Source of the DNA: AC-32 sp035518635
GTDB taxonomy: Bacteria; Actinomycetota; Thermoleophilia; Gaiellales; Gaiellaceae
Assembly (NCBI GenBank): GCA_035518635.1
Contig: DATIXI010000006.1
Location: 8,859-72,858, forward strand
Direction of reading: 5' to 3'
DNA: 64,000 nucleotides
This document shows, piece after piece, positions 7,109 to 15,397 of this stretch (position 1 is the first letter of the stretch; the number at the start of each line of letters is the position of its first letter). The notes under the pieces are model-generated. The model was not told the origin of the DNA. It saw only the letters and a list, made by a program, of their open reading frames with translations, and made no database searches. The position numbers were made by a program, and so were the translations under genes.

Positions 7109-7749
7109 TGCTGCCGGCGCTCGCCGGACAGGTCTCGCTCTGGAACCGCCGGCGCAAGCTGAGGCTCTTCCTCCGGTCGATGCGGCCCGGGCCGGAGACG
7201 ACGATCGTCGACGTGGGAGTCGGCGACACCGCGTTCGAGACCGAGCCGGGAATCGCCGCCACCCACAACTTCTTCGAGGCGGTCTACCCGTGGCCCGAGC
7301 AGATCATGGCCGTAAGTGACGTGCCGCTGCTGCGCTTCGCCGAGGCCTTCCCCCGTGTCCCGAGCATGACGGCGAGCGGGACCGACCTGCCGTTCTACGA
7401 CGACGAGTTCGACATCGCCTTCTCGAACGCCGTGGTGGAGCACGTCGGCGACCGCGAGGAGCAGCGACGGTTCGTCTCCGAGCTGTGCCGCGTCGCGCCG
7501 AAGGTCTTCCTCTCGACACCGAACCGCTGGTTTCCCGTCGAGGTGCACACACTCGTGCCGCTCGCGCACTGGCTCCCGCGCAGAACCCGGGACCGCGTCT
7601 TCGAAGCGCTGCACCGCGACGCGTGGCGCGGGGTGGAGCTGCTGAGCCCGCAGGAGCTACTGGCTCTGTTCCCGGACGACGTCGAGCCGAAGATCCTGGA
7701 GACGCGGATCACGATCACCGTCGCGGCGATCCGCCGGGACTCCAAGTAA
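7108..7749 (+). CDS. class I SAM-dependent methyltransferase
   Basis: 213 residues. Motif I is IVDVGVGDTAFE near residue 33 and the post-I region ends in ASGTDLPFYDDEFDIAFSNAVVEHVGD, the typical Methyltransf_11 arrangement in which the DLPF...FD segment contacts SAM. KVFLSTPNRWFPVEVHT matches the family's later strand, as seen in methyltransferases acting on glycans, quinones or small lipids. The acceptor cannot be predicted. It is translationally coupled to the cytochrome/repeat lipoprotein (the ATG overlaps that gene's TGA), so a shared process is likely. Its TAA stop is supplied by the palindromic repeat at 7742-7765. Confidence 0.82.
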   Translation: MLPALAGQVSLWNRRRKLRLFLRSMRPGPETTIVDVGVGDTAFETEPGIAATHNFFEAVYPWPEQIMAVSDVPLLRFAEAFPRVPSMTASGTDLPFYDDEFDIAFSNAVVEHVGDREEQRRFVSELCRVAPKVFLSTPNRWFPVEVHTLVPLAHWLPRRTRDRVFEALHRDAWRGVELLSPQELLALFPDDVEPKILETRITITVAAIRRDSK

Positions 7750-7765
7750 CAGTCTGTTACTAAGT
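7742..7765. repeat. interspersed palindromic repeat, family A, copy 1
   Basis: A 24-bp sequence identical to 32601-32624. Its core is AGTAACAGTCTGTTACT (8-bp arms, central T). GC content is about 38 percent against a 70 percent background. This copy lies between the convergent methyltransferase and sufD genes and provides the methyltransferase stop codon. Confidence 0.75.
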
Positions 7766-7767
7766 GG

Positions 7768-8943
7768 TCAGGCCTGCGGAATGCGCGCCTCGAGGGCGCT
7801 GGTGACGGCCTCGCGAACCGGCTCGAGCTCGATCCGGTCGAGCACGTCCTGGAAGAAGCCGCGGACGATCAGGCGCTCTGCCTCCGCACGCGGCAGACCG
7901 CGGGCCATCAGGTAGAAGAGCTGCTCCCGGTCGACCCGCCCCACGGTCGCACCATGGGTGCAGCGGACGTCGTTCGCCAGGATCTCGAGGCCCGGAATCG
8001 GCACGGCATGCGTCGTCGGCGACAGCATCAGATTGCGGCACTCCTGGTAGGCGTTCGTCTTCTGCGCGCCTTCCTCGACGCGGATCATCCCGCGCCAGAC
8101 CGCCGTCGCGCGATCTCGCAGCGCTCCCTTGAACGCGAAGTCCGACTCCGTGTCCGGAGCAATGTGCTCCTGGAACGTGTCGTAGTCGAGGTGCTGCTCA
8201 CCGTCGGCGAAGTACGCGCCCGTCACGCGCGAGGTCGCGCCCGGCCCCGCGAGGTCGTTCTGGATCCGCACCTTGCCCTTCTTCGAGCCGAAGCCGCCGC
8301 TGACCCAGTCGAGCTCGGCGTCGCGCTCGACCCGCGCGTGGTGCGACGCGAAGTGCCACGTCTCGCGCGAGAGGTTCTGGAGCGACACGTACTCGAGCTT
8401 CGCGTTCTGCTCGACGAACAGCTCGACGACCGCGTTCGAGTAGCCGGAGAGCGAGGACGAGGCCGAGCTGTACTCCTCGATCAGCGAGAAACGCGAGCCC
8501 TCACCGGCGATGACGAGCAGGCGCCAGAAGAGCGAGCCGCCCTCCGCCTCGTTTGCGATCCGGACGTACAGCGGGCGCTCGAGCTCGAGCCCGGCCGGGA
8601 TCTGGACGAGTAGCCCGTGCTGCCAGACGGCCGCGTTGTGTGCAGCGAACTTGTCCTCCTCCGACGAGACGAGCGTCCCCAGCCTCTCGTGATCCTCTGA
8701 CAGCGGCTCGAACCGGATCTCATCGGGCACGCGCGCGATCTCGATCCCGGTCTCGGTCACAGTGGCCATCGCGGCCACGTCCAGCGCGACCATCGCCTCT
8801 GCGGCCGCGTCCGGGGTCTGACCCCGGCCCTGGCCGAACGAGTCGGGATCGAACCCGCGCAGGTCCGTGAAGCGCCAGTGCTCCTCCGTCGTGCTCGGGA
8901 CCGGCAGCTTCCGGTAGCGCTCGAGCGCCTCTGCTCTAGACAT
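7768..8943 (-). CDS. sufD: Fe-S assembly protein SufD
   Basis: 391 residues. SufD forms the SufBC2D scaffold complex with SufB and SufC. The C-terminal family block is present: CRNLMLSPTTHAVPIPGLEI followed by DVRCTHGATVGRVDREQLFYLMARGLPRAEAERLI, containing the conserved His of the SufB-SufD interface. The start ATG at 8943 is placed after the sufB stop at 8955. A 17-bp palindrome (8811-8827) lies in frame within codons for GRGQTPD in the poorly conserved N-terminal region. Last gene of the sufC-sufB-sufD transcript. Confidence 0.93.
   Translation of the reverse strand: MSRAEALERYRKLPVPSTTEEHWRFTDLRGFDPDSFGQGRGQTPDAAAEAMVALDVAAMATVTETGIEIARVPDEIRFEPLSEDHERLGTLVSSEEDKFAAHNAAVWQHGLLVQIPAGLELERPLYVRIANEAEGGSLFWRLLVIAGEGSRFSLIEEYSSASSSLSGYSNAVVELFVEQNAKLEYVSLQNLSRETWHFASHHARVERDAELDWVSGGFGSKKGKVRIQNDLAGPGATSRVTGAYFADGEQHLDYDTFQEHIAPDTESDFAFKGALRDRATAVWRGMIRVEEGAQKTNAYQECRNLMLSPTTHAVPIPGLEILANDVRCTHGATVGRVDREQLFYLMARGLPRAEAERLIVRGFFQDVLDRIELEPVREAVTSALEARIPQA
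8811..8827. repeat. interspersed palindrome, family B, copy 1
   Basis: CCGGGGTCTGACCCCGG is a perfect 8-bp inverted repeat around a central T. It is inside sufD. A 17-base block starting two bases earlier (8809-8825) recurs exactly at 46815-46831. Confidence 0.55.
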
Positions 8944-8954
8944 GCGGCCGGCGG

Positions 8955-10373
8955 CTAGCCGACGGAGCCTTCCATCTGGAGCTGAATCAGGCGATTCATC
9001 TCGACCGCGTACTCGAGCGGCAGCTCCTTCGTGATCGGCTCCACGAACCCGGAGACGATCATCCCGGAGGCCTCCGCCTCGGAGAGCCCGCGCGACATCA
9101 GATAGAAGAGCTGCTCCTCGCCGATCTTCGAGACCGTCGCCTCGTGGCCTACGTCGACCTCGTCCTCGTCGATCCGGATGTACGGGTAGGTGTCGGAGCG
9201 CGAGTCCTCGTCGAGGATCAGCGCGTCGCACACCACCTTCGACTTCGCGCCCTTCGCGCCCTTCGCGACCTCCAGCAGGCCCCGGTAGCCTGCGCGGCCG
9301 CCGTTCTTGGAGATCGACTTCGAGGTGATCACCGAGGTCGTGTTCGGCGCGACGTGGACGGCCTTGCCGCCCGCGTCCTGGTGCTGCCCGTCGCCTGCGA
9401 ACGCGATCGAGAGCACCTCGCCGTGCGCGCCCTCGCCGAGCAGCCAGATCGCGGGGTACTTCATCGTCAGCTTCGAGCCGAGGTTGCCGTCGACCCACTC
9501 CATGGTCGCGTTCTCGTATGCGACCGCCCGCTTCGTCACCAGGTTGAAGACGTTCGTCGACCAGTTCTGGATCGTCGTGTAGCGGCAGCGCGCGTTTGGC
9601 TTGACGATGATCTCGACGACCGCCGAGTGGAGCGAGTCCGTCGAGTAGATCGGCGCAGTGCAGCCCTCGACGTAGTGCACGTACGCGCCTTCGTCCACGA
9701 TGATCAGCGTCCGCTCGAACTGGCCCATGTTCTCGGCGTTGATCCGGAAGTAGGCCTGGAGCGGCATCTCGACCTTCACGCCCGGCGGCACGTAGATGAA
9801 CGAGCCGCCCGACCACACGGCCGAGTTGAGCGCCGCGAACTTGTTGTCGTTCTGCGGGATGATCGTGCCGAAGTACTCCTTGACGATGTCCTCGTGCTCG
9901 CGCAGGCCGCTGTCCATGTCGAGGAAGAGCACGCCCTGCGACTCGAGCTCCTCCTGGAGCTTGTGGTAGACGACCTCGGACTCGTACTGGGCGCCGACGC
10001 CTGCGAGGTACTTCTTCTCCGCCTCCGGGATCCCGAGCTTGTCCCAGGTGTCCTTGATGTCGGACGGCAGGTCTTCCCAGGACGAGGCCTGCTTCTCGGT
10101 CGGCCTGATGTAGTAGTAGATGTTGTCGAAGTCGATCTGTGCGACGTCTCCGCCCCACGTAGGGAGCGGGCGCGCAAGAAAGTAGTCGAGCGACCGGTGA
10201 CGGAACTTGCGCATCCAGTCGGGCTCGTCCTTGTGCGAGGAGATCGCGTCCACCAGCTCGTGTGAGAGGCCGCGGCCCGACTTGAAGAAGTAGTCCTCGG
10301 GAACGTGGAAGCCGTACTTGATCTCGTAGTCCGAGCCGATTCCGCTTACGACCTCGGTTTCCGTGACCGCCAT
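8955..10373 (-). CDS. sufB: Fe-S assembly protein SufB
   Basis: 472 residues, the usual SufB length. SufB is the scaffold subunit on which the cluster is built. Family blocks seen in order: YEIKYGFHVPEDYFFKSGRG, GVLFLDMDSGLREHEDIVKEYFGTIIP, VPPGVKVEMPLQAYFRIN, the cysteine in YVEGCTAPIYSTDSLHSAVVE that corresponds to the conserved persulfide-accepting region, MEWVDGNLGSKLTMKYP, and the C-terminal EATVSKIGEEQLFYLMSRGL. The ATG overlaps the last base of the sufC stop region (shared base 10373), so sufC and sufB are translationally coupled. Confidence 0.96.
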   Translation of the reverse strand: MAVTETEVVSGIGSDYEIKYGFHVPEDYFFKSGRGLSHELVDAISSHKDEPDWMRKFRHRSLDYFLARPLPTWGGDVAQIDFDNIYYYIRPTEKQASSWEDLPSDIKDTWDKLGIPEAEKKYLAGVGAQYESEVVYHKLQEELESQGVLFLDMDSGLREHEDIVKEYFGTIIPQNDNKFAALNSAVWSGGSFIYVPPGVKVEMPLQAYFRINAENMGQFERTLIIVDEGAYVHYVEGCTAPIYSTDSLHSAVVEIIVKPNARCRYTTIQNWSTNVFNLVTKRAVAYENATMEWVDGNLGSKLTMKYPAIWLLGEGAHGEVLSIAFAGDGQHQDAGGKAVHVAPNTTSVITSKSISKNGGRAGYRGLLEVAKGAKGAKSKVVCDALILDEDSRSDTYPYIRIDEDEVDVGHEATVSKIGEEQLFYLMSRGLSEAEASGMIVSGFVEPITKELPLEYAVEMNRLIQLQMEGSVG

Positions 10374-11140
10374 CAGGCGACCGCCTCCTCATACGCCTTG
10401 TAGCCCTCGGCCTCGAGCTTGTGCGCCAGCTCCGGGCCGCCTTCTTCCACAATACGCCCGTCCACGAAGACGTGCACGAAATCGGGCGTGATGTGATTGA
10501 GGATCCGCTGGTAATGCGTGATCACCAGCGCCCCCATCTCGGGCCCGACGAGTTCCTGGACCCCGTTCGCAACCACCTGCAGCGCGTCGATGTCGAGCCC
10601 CGAGTCGGTCTCGTCGAGCACGGCGATGCGCGGCTTCAGCATCGCCATCTGGAGGATCTCGACCCGCTTCTTCTCGCCGCCGGAAAAGCCGTCGTTCAGA
10701 TACCGCTGCGCGAGCTCACGCGAGATCTTGAGCCGGTCCATCTTCTCGAGCAGCTCCTTGCGGAACTCCGGGATCGGCATCGGGTCGTCCTCTCCGCCGG
10801 CCTTCGCCTTCCGGATCGCGTTGATCGCCGAGCGCAGGAAGCTCGTGACTGTCACGCCGGGCACCGAGTGCGGGTACTGGAACGCGAGGAAGAGGCCGCG
10901 CTGCGCGCGCTCGTCCGCCTCCAGCTCCGTGACGTCCTCACCGTCGAACAGGATCTGGCCCGAGGTGATCTCGTAGGCCGGATGGCCCATCAGCGCGTAG
11001 GCGAGCGTCGACTTGCCCGAGCCGTTCGGGCCCATCACCGCGTGAACCTGGTTGGTGTCCACGGCGAGATCGACGCCCTTGACGATCTCGGTGCCGTTTT
11101 CGAGCGCGACCTGGAGGTTCTTCAACTCGAGCAGTGCCAT
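10373..11140 (-). CDS. sufC: Fe-S assembly ATPase SufC
   Basis: 255 residues. ABC-type ATPase that drives conformational change of SufB-SufD. Walker A is GPNGSGKST (about residue 36), the signature is FSGGEKKRVEIL, and Walker B is IAVLDETDSGLDIDAL; the ETDSGLD form is characteristic of SufC. First gene of the sufCBD transcript. A -10 TAGCAT (11150-11155) ends nine bases before the ATG, giving a very short leader. No sufR repressor gene is seen beside it, unlike many actinobacterial suf operons. Confidence 0.96.
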   Translation of the reverse strand: MALLELKNLQVALENGTEIVKGVDLAVDTNQVHAVMGPNGSGKSTLAYALMGHPAYEITSGQILFDGEDVTELEADERAQRGLFLAFQYPHSVPGVTVTSFLRSAINAIRKAKAGGEDDPMPIPEFRKELLEKMDRLKISRELAQRYLNDGFSGGEKKRVEILQMAMLKPRIAVLDETDSGLDIDALQVVANGVQELVGPEMGALVITHYQRILNHITPDFVHVFVDGRIVEEGGPELAHKLEAEGYKAYEEAVA

Positions 11141-11202
11141 GTGCGACTCATGCTAGCGGTCGAGGTCGGGCCATCGGCTGCGAGAAGCGCTAACCTGTGT
11201 CC

Positions 11203-11409
11203 ATGGTGCCGGAGTTCGGAATCACGGGGATCATCCTCATCCTGGTGGTGGCATTGATCGTGTTCGGGCCCAAGCGGCTGCCGGAGATGGGGCGCTCGCT
11301 CGGGAAGGGCATGCGCGAGTTCAAGGACTCGATCAGCGGCAACGACGAGCAGAGCGAGCTGCCGTCCTCGACCTCGGACGACGCTCAGACGCCCACGCCC
11401 AGGCAGTAG
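11203..11409 (+). CDS. tatA: Sec-independent translocase subunit TatA
   Basis: 68 residues. One N-terminal membrane helix (IILILVVALIVFGPKRLPEMGRS) followed by the amphipathic helix GRSLGKGMREFKDSI and a polar tail rich in Ser, Asp, Glu, the standard TatA/E layout with the FGPKRLPE hinge. It oligomerises to form the pore for folded, twin-arginine-tagged proteins. ATG 11203 is preferred over GTG 11197 because TAACCT (11191-11196) ends six bases before it, the leaderless spacing seen for many neighbours. TatC follows after three bases. No TatB is present, which is common in actinobacteria with minimal Tat systems. Confidence 0.94.
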   Translation: MVPEFGITGIILILVVALIVFGPKRLPEMGRSLGKGMREFKDSISGNDEQSELPSSTSDDAQTPTPRQ

Positions 11410-11412
11410 AGG

Positions 11413-12177
11413 ATGAGGATCCTTCCGCGGCGTCTTCGCCACGGCGAGGAGGCCACGCTCGTCGAGCATCTCGAAGAGCTGCGCGCGCGGTTGATTCTGA
11501 TGCTGATCGCGCTCGCCGCGGCGTTCGTGGTCACCTACACGTTTCACGGCCTGATCCTCGGCTGGCTCAACCGCCCGCTGCCGGCGAAGTTCGACCGACC
11601 GGTGACCTTCAGCCCGGTCGAGCCGTTCACCACCTCGATCTGGGTGAGCATCTGGGCAGCCGTCCTGATCACAATCCCGATCCTGTTCTGGCAGGTCTGG
11701 GCGTTTCTCTCGCCTGCGCTCGACGAGGCGCACCAGCGCTCCATCGCGGTGCTGGTCGCGTTCTCGGCGGTGCTCGCGGTCGGTGGGATCGCCTTCGGAT
11801 ACTGGGTCGTGCTGCCGCCGGCGATCCACTTCCTGACGAGCTACGACTCGGCGCACTACACGATCTTCATCCGGGCGCGTGACTACTACCGGTTCGCGGC
11901 ATTCGTGCTGCTCGGCGTGGCCCTCGCATTCGAGGTGCCCATCTTCGTGCTCGGCTTGGTTCGCCTGCGGATCCTCTCCGCGGCCCGGCTGCGCCGGACC
12001 TGGCGCGTGGGCGTCTTCGTGATGGTCGTGATCGGAGTCGCGCTCCCGGGCGTGGATCCGATCTCGACGATCCTCAGCGTCATCCCGCTCGTCAGCCTCT
12101 ACCTGCTCTCGATCGTCCTCGCCTCGATCCTCGAGCCGCGATGGCGGGCGACCAAGGCCGCTCCGAGCACGGGCTGA
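11413..12177 (+). CDS. tatC: Sec-independent translocase subunit TatC
   Basis: 254 residues with six predicted membrane helices. The signal-peptide recognition region is visible: LVEHLEELRARLILML at the N terminus (the conserved Glu and Arg), FSPVEPFTTSIWVSI, and PILFWQVWAFLSPALDEAHQR after helix 2. ALAFEVPIFVLGLVRL contains the conserved FE of the fourth periplasmic or transmembrane region. TatC binds twin-arginine signal peptides; likely clients in this window include the exported redox proteins, though none shows a textbook RR signal. Starts ATG 11413 in tight operon with tatA. Confidence 0.95.
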   Translation: MRILPRRLRHGEEATLVEHLEELRARLILMLIALAAAFVVTYTFHGLILGWLNRPLPAKFDRPVTFSPVEPFTTSIWVSIWAAVLITIPILFWQVWAFLSPALDEAHQRSIAVLVAFSAVLAVGGIAFGYWVVLPPAIHFLTSYDSAHYTIFIRARDYYRFAAFVLLGVALAFEVPIFVLGLVRLRILSAARLRRTWRVGVFVMVVIGVALPGVDPISTILSVIPLVSLYLLSIVLASILEPRWRATKAAPSTG

Positions 12178-12199
12178 CCCCGGCCCGGGGGCAGGCGCG

Positions 12200-13207
12200 A
12201 TGACGTACCCGAAGATCGAGCTCCACGTGCACCTGGAAGGGACCGTGCGTCCGAGGACGCTGCTCGAGGTGGCGCGCCGGAACGACTACACGCTCCCCGC
12301 GGACACCGAGGAGGGCCTGGCGGCGCTCTACGACTTCCGCGACTTCGCGGACTTCATCGACGTCTGGATCCTGACCACGAACGCGCTCCGCACCGAGCAG
12401 GACTTCAGGCAGGTCGTCATGGACTACGCCGAAGAGGCCTTCTCGCACGGCGCCGTCTACATCGAGGCGATCTTCTCGCCCGCCGAGCGGGTGCGCCGCG
12501 GGGTCGGCTGGGACCAGATCTTCAGCGGCTACTGCGACGGCGCCGCCGAGGCACGGGAGACCTACGGAGTCGAGATCCGGCTGACCCCTGACATCGTGCG
12601 CGGCTTCCCGCTCGACGAGTCGGAGGAGGTCGTGCGGTACTCCGCCAAGTACCGGGACCGCGGCGTTGTCGGCGTCGGGCTCGGCGGCCTCGAAGCAGAC
12701 TTCCCGCCCGAGCCCTACGAGCCGGTGTTCGCGCTCGCGCGCGAGCTGGGGCTCGCCTCGGTTCCGCACGCGGGAGAGGTCGCGGGACCGCCGTCGGTGC
12801 GCGGCGCAATCGAGGAGCTGGGCGCCGACCGCCTCAGGCACGGCATTCGCGCGGCCGACGATCCGGGACTGCTGCGGGAGATCGCCGACCGGCGGATCGT
12901 GCTCGACGTCTGCCCGATCTCGAATCTGCGCACGCGGGCCGTCGCCTCGCTCGAGGAGCATCCGCTGCCGAAGCTCGCCGCCGCGGGCGCCCTCTGCTCG
13001 ATCTCGACGGACGACCCGGCGATGTTCCGCACCGATCTGTCGCTCGACTGCGACGCTGCCACCACGCTCGGGCTCGATCCGCGGGACTTCTTCGCAGCCG
13101 GGGTCGAGGGCGCGCTCTGCGACGGAGGGCTGAAAGATCGCCTACGGGGTATCGGCGAGGCGTTCGACTGGGATTCCATCCGCCCCGTTCCGGGCCAGAT
13201 ACCCTAG
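12200..13207 (+). CDS. add: adenosine deaminase
   Basis: 335 residues, standard for Add. Hydrolyses adenosine or deoxyadenosine to inosine and ammonia in purine salvage. Zinc ligands and catalytic residues are visible: ELHVHLEG (HxH at residues 9 and 11), SVPHAGEVAGP (third His and catalytic Glu), RLRHGIRA (catalytic His) and ISTDDPAMF (zinc-binding Asp). Family members with this overall pattern can also be adenine deaminases or aminofutalosine deaminases, so the substrate is probable rather than certain. It begins 22 bases after tatC and may share its transcript. Confidence 0.9.
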   Translation: MTYPKIELHVHLEGTVRPRTLLEVARRNDYTLPADTEEGLAALYDFRDFADFIDVWILTTNALRTEQDFRQVVMDYAEEAFSHGAVYIEAIFSPAERVRRGVGWDQIFSGYCDGAAEARETYGVEIRLTPDIVRGFPLDESEEVVRYSAKYRDRGVVGVGLGGLEADFPPEPYEPVFALARELGLASVPHAGEVAGPPSVRGAIEELGADRLRHGIRAADDPGLLREIADRRIVLDVCPISNLRTRAVASLEEHPLPKLAAAGALCSISTDDPAMFRTDLSLDCDAATTLGLDPRDFFAAGVEGALCDGGLKDRLRGIGEAFDWDSIRPVPGQIP

Positions 13208-13216
13208 GGTCTGAGC

Positions 13217-14089
13217 ATGGCCAGAGGAGCAGCACAGGCACAGCGCAAGCAGCGCGCCGAAACAGCGCCGAAGAAGAAGCAGTCGGCCCCGAGCTGGGAA
13301 GACCAGCTCTTCTTCTCGCGGCTACGCCGCCATGCCAAGTGGGTCTACGTGTTCCTGGCGGTCGTGTTCGCGCTCGGCTTCGTCGTGCTCGGGATCGGCT
13401 CCGGCTCGACCGGGATCAGCGACATCCTCCGCGGCAACTTCTTCGGCGGTGGCGGCAGCTCGATGAGCTCGCAGATCAAGGACCAGCAGAAGCTGATCGC
13501 GCAGAACCCGAAGAACATGGAGGCCTATCTGAGCCTCTCGACCCTCTACCAGCAGGACCAGAACACGCCGAAGGCGATCTCGACGCTCGAGCAGGCGGCC
13601 AGCGTCGAGCCGAAGAACCTCGACATCCTCAACCGGCTTGCCGGGATCTACCGCACGCAGGCGGAGTCGGCGCTGAACGCCGCCGCCCGCGCGCAGGCGG
13701 CGCTCGCGGCAAACAACTCACTGCCGCCCGGGCTCGACCCGACCTCGCAGCTCGGACAGGCCCTCGGCTCGGACCCGGTCAGCCAGTCGCTGAGCCAGAA
13801 CGCGAACGCGTCCTTCGGCAGGATGTCGACCGCCTACGCGAAAGCAGAGAACGCGTACGAGCGCGTCGCGAAGGCCTCGCGCGGGACCGCGCAGGAAGCG
13901 AGCTCCCAGCTGCAACTCGGAAGCGTCGCCGTCGAGACCGTCCGGCTCACTGGCCAGCCAGCCGATGCGGTCCGCGCGATCGCCGCGTTCAAGCGTTACC
14001 TCAAGCTGGCGCCGGACGGGGCCAACGCGGCGCAGGCGCGACAGACCATCGCCCAGCTCCAGGCGTTCCTCGCCCAGAGCCAGCATTAG
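13217..14089 (+). CDS. membrane-anchored TPR protein
   Basis: 290 residues. A basic cytoplasmic N terminus (AQRKQRAETAPKKKQ) precedes one membrane helix at about 43-62 (WVYVFLAVVFALGFVVLGIG). Then come two clear tetratricopeptide-like units around residues 95-160 (NPKNMEAYLSLSTLYQQDQ and EPKNLDILNRLAGIYRTQA) and a helical, Ala/Gln-rich tail ending in another TPR-like AFKRYLKLAPDG. It is probably exposed outside the membrane as an assembly or scaffold protein. TAGGGT (13205-13210) ends six bases before the ATG, so the mRNA should be leaderless. The downstream diheme cytochrome gene is 16 bases away, suggesting a link with respiratory protein assembly. Confidence 0.75.
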   Translation: MARGAAQAQRKQRAETAPKKKQSAPSWEDQLFFSRLRRHAKWVYVFLAVVFALGFVVLGIGSGSTGISDILRGNFFGGGGSSMSSQIKDQQKLIAQNPKNMEAYLSLSTLYQQDQNTPKAISTLEQAASVEPKNLDILNRLAGIYRTQAESALNAAARAQAALAANNSLPPGLDPTSQLGQALGSDPVSQSLSQNANASFGRMSTAYAKAENAYERVAKASRGTAQEASSQLQLGSVAVETVRLTGQPADAVRAIAAFKRYLKLAPDGANAAQARQTIAQLQAFLAQSQH

Positions 14090-14105
14090 ACTCCGCCGCG
14101 ACACG

Positions 14106-14735
14106 GTGCGGAGACGAGCGAACTTCGATGCGGTGCGGGGCTCCGCGGCCGTCCTGGCCGTCGTGACCGGGCTGCTCGCCGCCGGCTGCGGGACCGGCGG
14201 GATCGCGAAGGGCGGCGACCAGACCCGCGGCGAGCAGCTCTTCAAGGACCGCTGCGGCGGCTGCCACACGCTCGCGGCAGCGGGGACCAACGGGACGATC
14301 GGGCCGAACCTCGACGACGCGTTCGCCTCGGACGTCTCGCAGGGGTTCAAGTCGATCTCCGTCGAGCAGGTCGTCCGCCAGCAGATCGCGCTCGCCGGCG
14401 GAAGGATGCCCAAGAACCTCGTAACGGGCGCCGACGCCGACGCGGTCGCCGCCTACGTGGCCGCGAACGCGGGTGTCCCCGGGAAAGCAGCAGGCCCTCC
14501 GACGAGCGGCAAGGACATCTTCACCTCGAACTGCGGCAGCTGTCACACGCTCTCGGACGCCAGCACGAGCGGCACCGTCGGGCCGAACCTCGACGACCTC
14601 ATGCCGAACACGGCGACCGTGGAACGCCAGGTGACGAACGGCGGAGCGATCATGCCCGCGTTCAAGGGCAAGCTGACCCCGGCGCAGATCACGGCCGTCG
14701 CCAAGTACGTCTCGTCCGTGGCCGGCAAGAAGTAG
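14106..14735 (+). CDS. diheme cytochrome c lipoprotein
   Basis: 209 residues from GTG 14106; GTG 14133 is an in-frame alternative. A lipoprotein signal ends in GLLAAGC. Two class I cytochrome c domains follow: CGGCHTLAAAGTNGTIGPNL with a Met ligand in GGRMPKNL, and CGSCHTLSDASTSGTVGPNL with GGAIMPAFKGKLTPAQI. The second repeat closely resembles the cytochrome domain of the 5741-7108 lipoprotein. Expected to be attached to the outer face of the membrane, shuttling electrons to the caa3 oxidase encoded just downstream on the other strand. It converges on that cluster with a four-base gap. Confidence 0.88.
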   Translation: MRRRANFDAVRGSAAVLAVVTGLLAAGCGTGGIAKGGDQTRGEQLFKDRCGGCHTLAAAGTNGTIGPNLDDAFASDVSQGFKSISVEQVVRQQIALAGGRMPKNLVTGADADAVAAYVAANAGVPGKAAGPPTSGKDIFTSNCGSCHTLSDASTSGTVGPNLDDLMPNTATVERQVTNGGAIMPAFKGKLTPAQITAVAKYVSSVAGKK

Positions 14736-14739
14736 CCGG

Positions 14740-15390
14740 CTAGCGCACTTCTTCCCGCTCTGCCTCGAGGTCGACCACCACGTGCGTGATCGGGACTGCG
14801 AAGCGGTCGCGCGCGCCTTCCACCACTCCCCGCTCGAGCCAGTGGGAGCGGCCCTCGGGATGCGTCGAGATGATGATCTCGTCGGCGCCGAAGGTCCGGA
14901 GGGCGTCCTCCATCGCCTGCAGCGGGTCGCCGTCGCCGACCTCGCCGCGAGCCTCGATTCCGGCCTCCCGTAGACGCTCGAGGCTCGCGTCGAGGCGCTG
15001 CTGCGCCTGCTCGCGGGCGCGGTCCTCGTCCGAGGTGAACGTCTTCAGCTTCGTGTTCAGCGCCGGCGTGACCACGAGCACCTCGGTGCGGTAGCCGGAG
15101 CTCCGCTTCTCGATCTGGTCACGAAGGGCGCCGCCGCCGACCGTCTCGTTCGCGACGACGAGGATTCGCCGCTCGTCCGGGCCGCCGCGGTGGACCGGCG
15201 CCGCTTTCGGCCGCTGCTCCTCCCGCCGCGCGTGCCACCACCAGCCGATCACGACCGCCGTGAGCAGGACGAACACCGCAAGCCCGAGCCAGGTGTTGAT
15301 CACGCCGGCGATCGCGATCAGCCCGAAGTAGACGGCCGCGCCCAGCAGGAACCGGAACGCCTCAGCCTCGCTCCGGAGCGGATTGATCAT
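14740..15390 (-). CDS. membrane protein with universal-stress-like domain
   Basis: 216 residues. Two N-terminal membrane helices (about 14-30 and 33-50) are followed by a cytoplasmic domain that starts RRILVVANETVGGGALRDQI and ends DEIIISTHPEGRSHWLERGVVEGARDRFAVPITHVVVDLE. The same start and end blocks occur twice in the protein encoded at 15988-16821, so the two genes share one domain family. It looks like a Rossmann-type universal stress protein fold in which the usual nucleotide motif is replaced; nucleotide binding is not shown. It follows ctaE by seven bases in the oxidase operon. Confidence 0.75.
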   Translation of the reverse strand: MINPLRSEAEAFRFLLGAAVYFGLIAIAGVINTWLGLAVFVLLTAVVIGWWWHARREEQRPKAAPVHRGGPDERRILVVANETVGGGALRDQIEKRSSGYRTEVLVVTPALNTKLKTFTSDEDRAREQAQQRLDASLERLREAGIEARGEVGDGDPLQAMEDALRTFGADEIIISTHPEGRSHWLERGVVEGARDRFAVPITHVVVDLEAEREEVR

Positions 15391-15397
15391 TTCTGAG

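Noticed and set aside
7742..7765. Palindromic repeat as an ordinary intrinsic terminator between convergent genes
   Set aside because: The stem is only 8 bp, AT-rich and has no T-run, and an identical copy lies inside rmlD, so termination cannot be its sole role.
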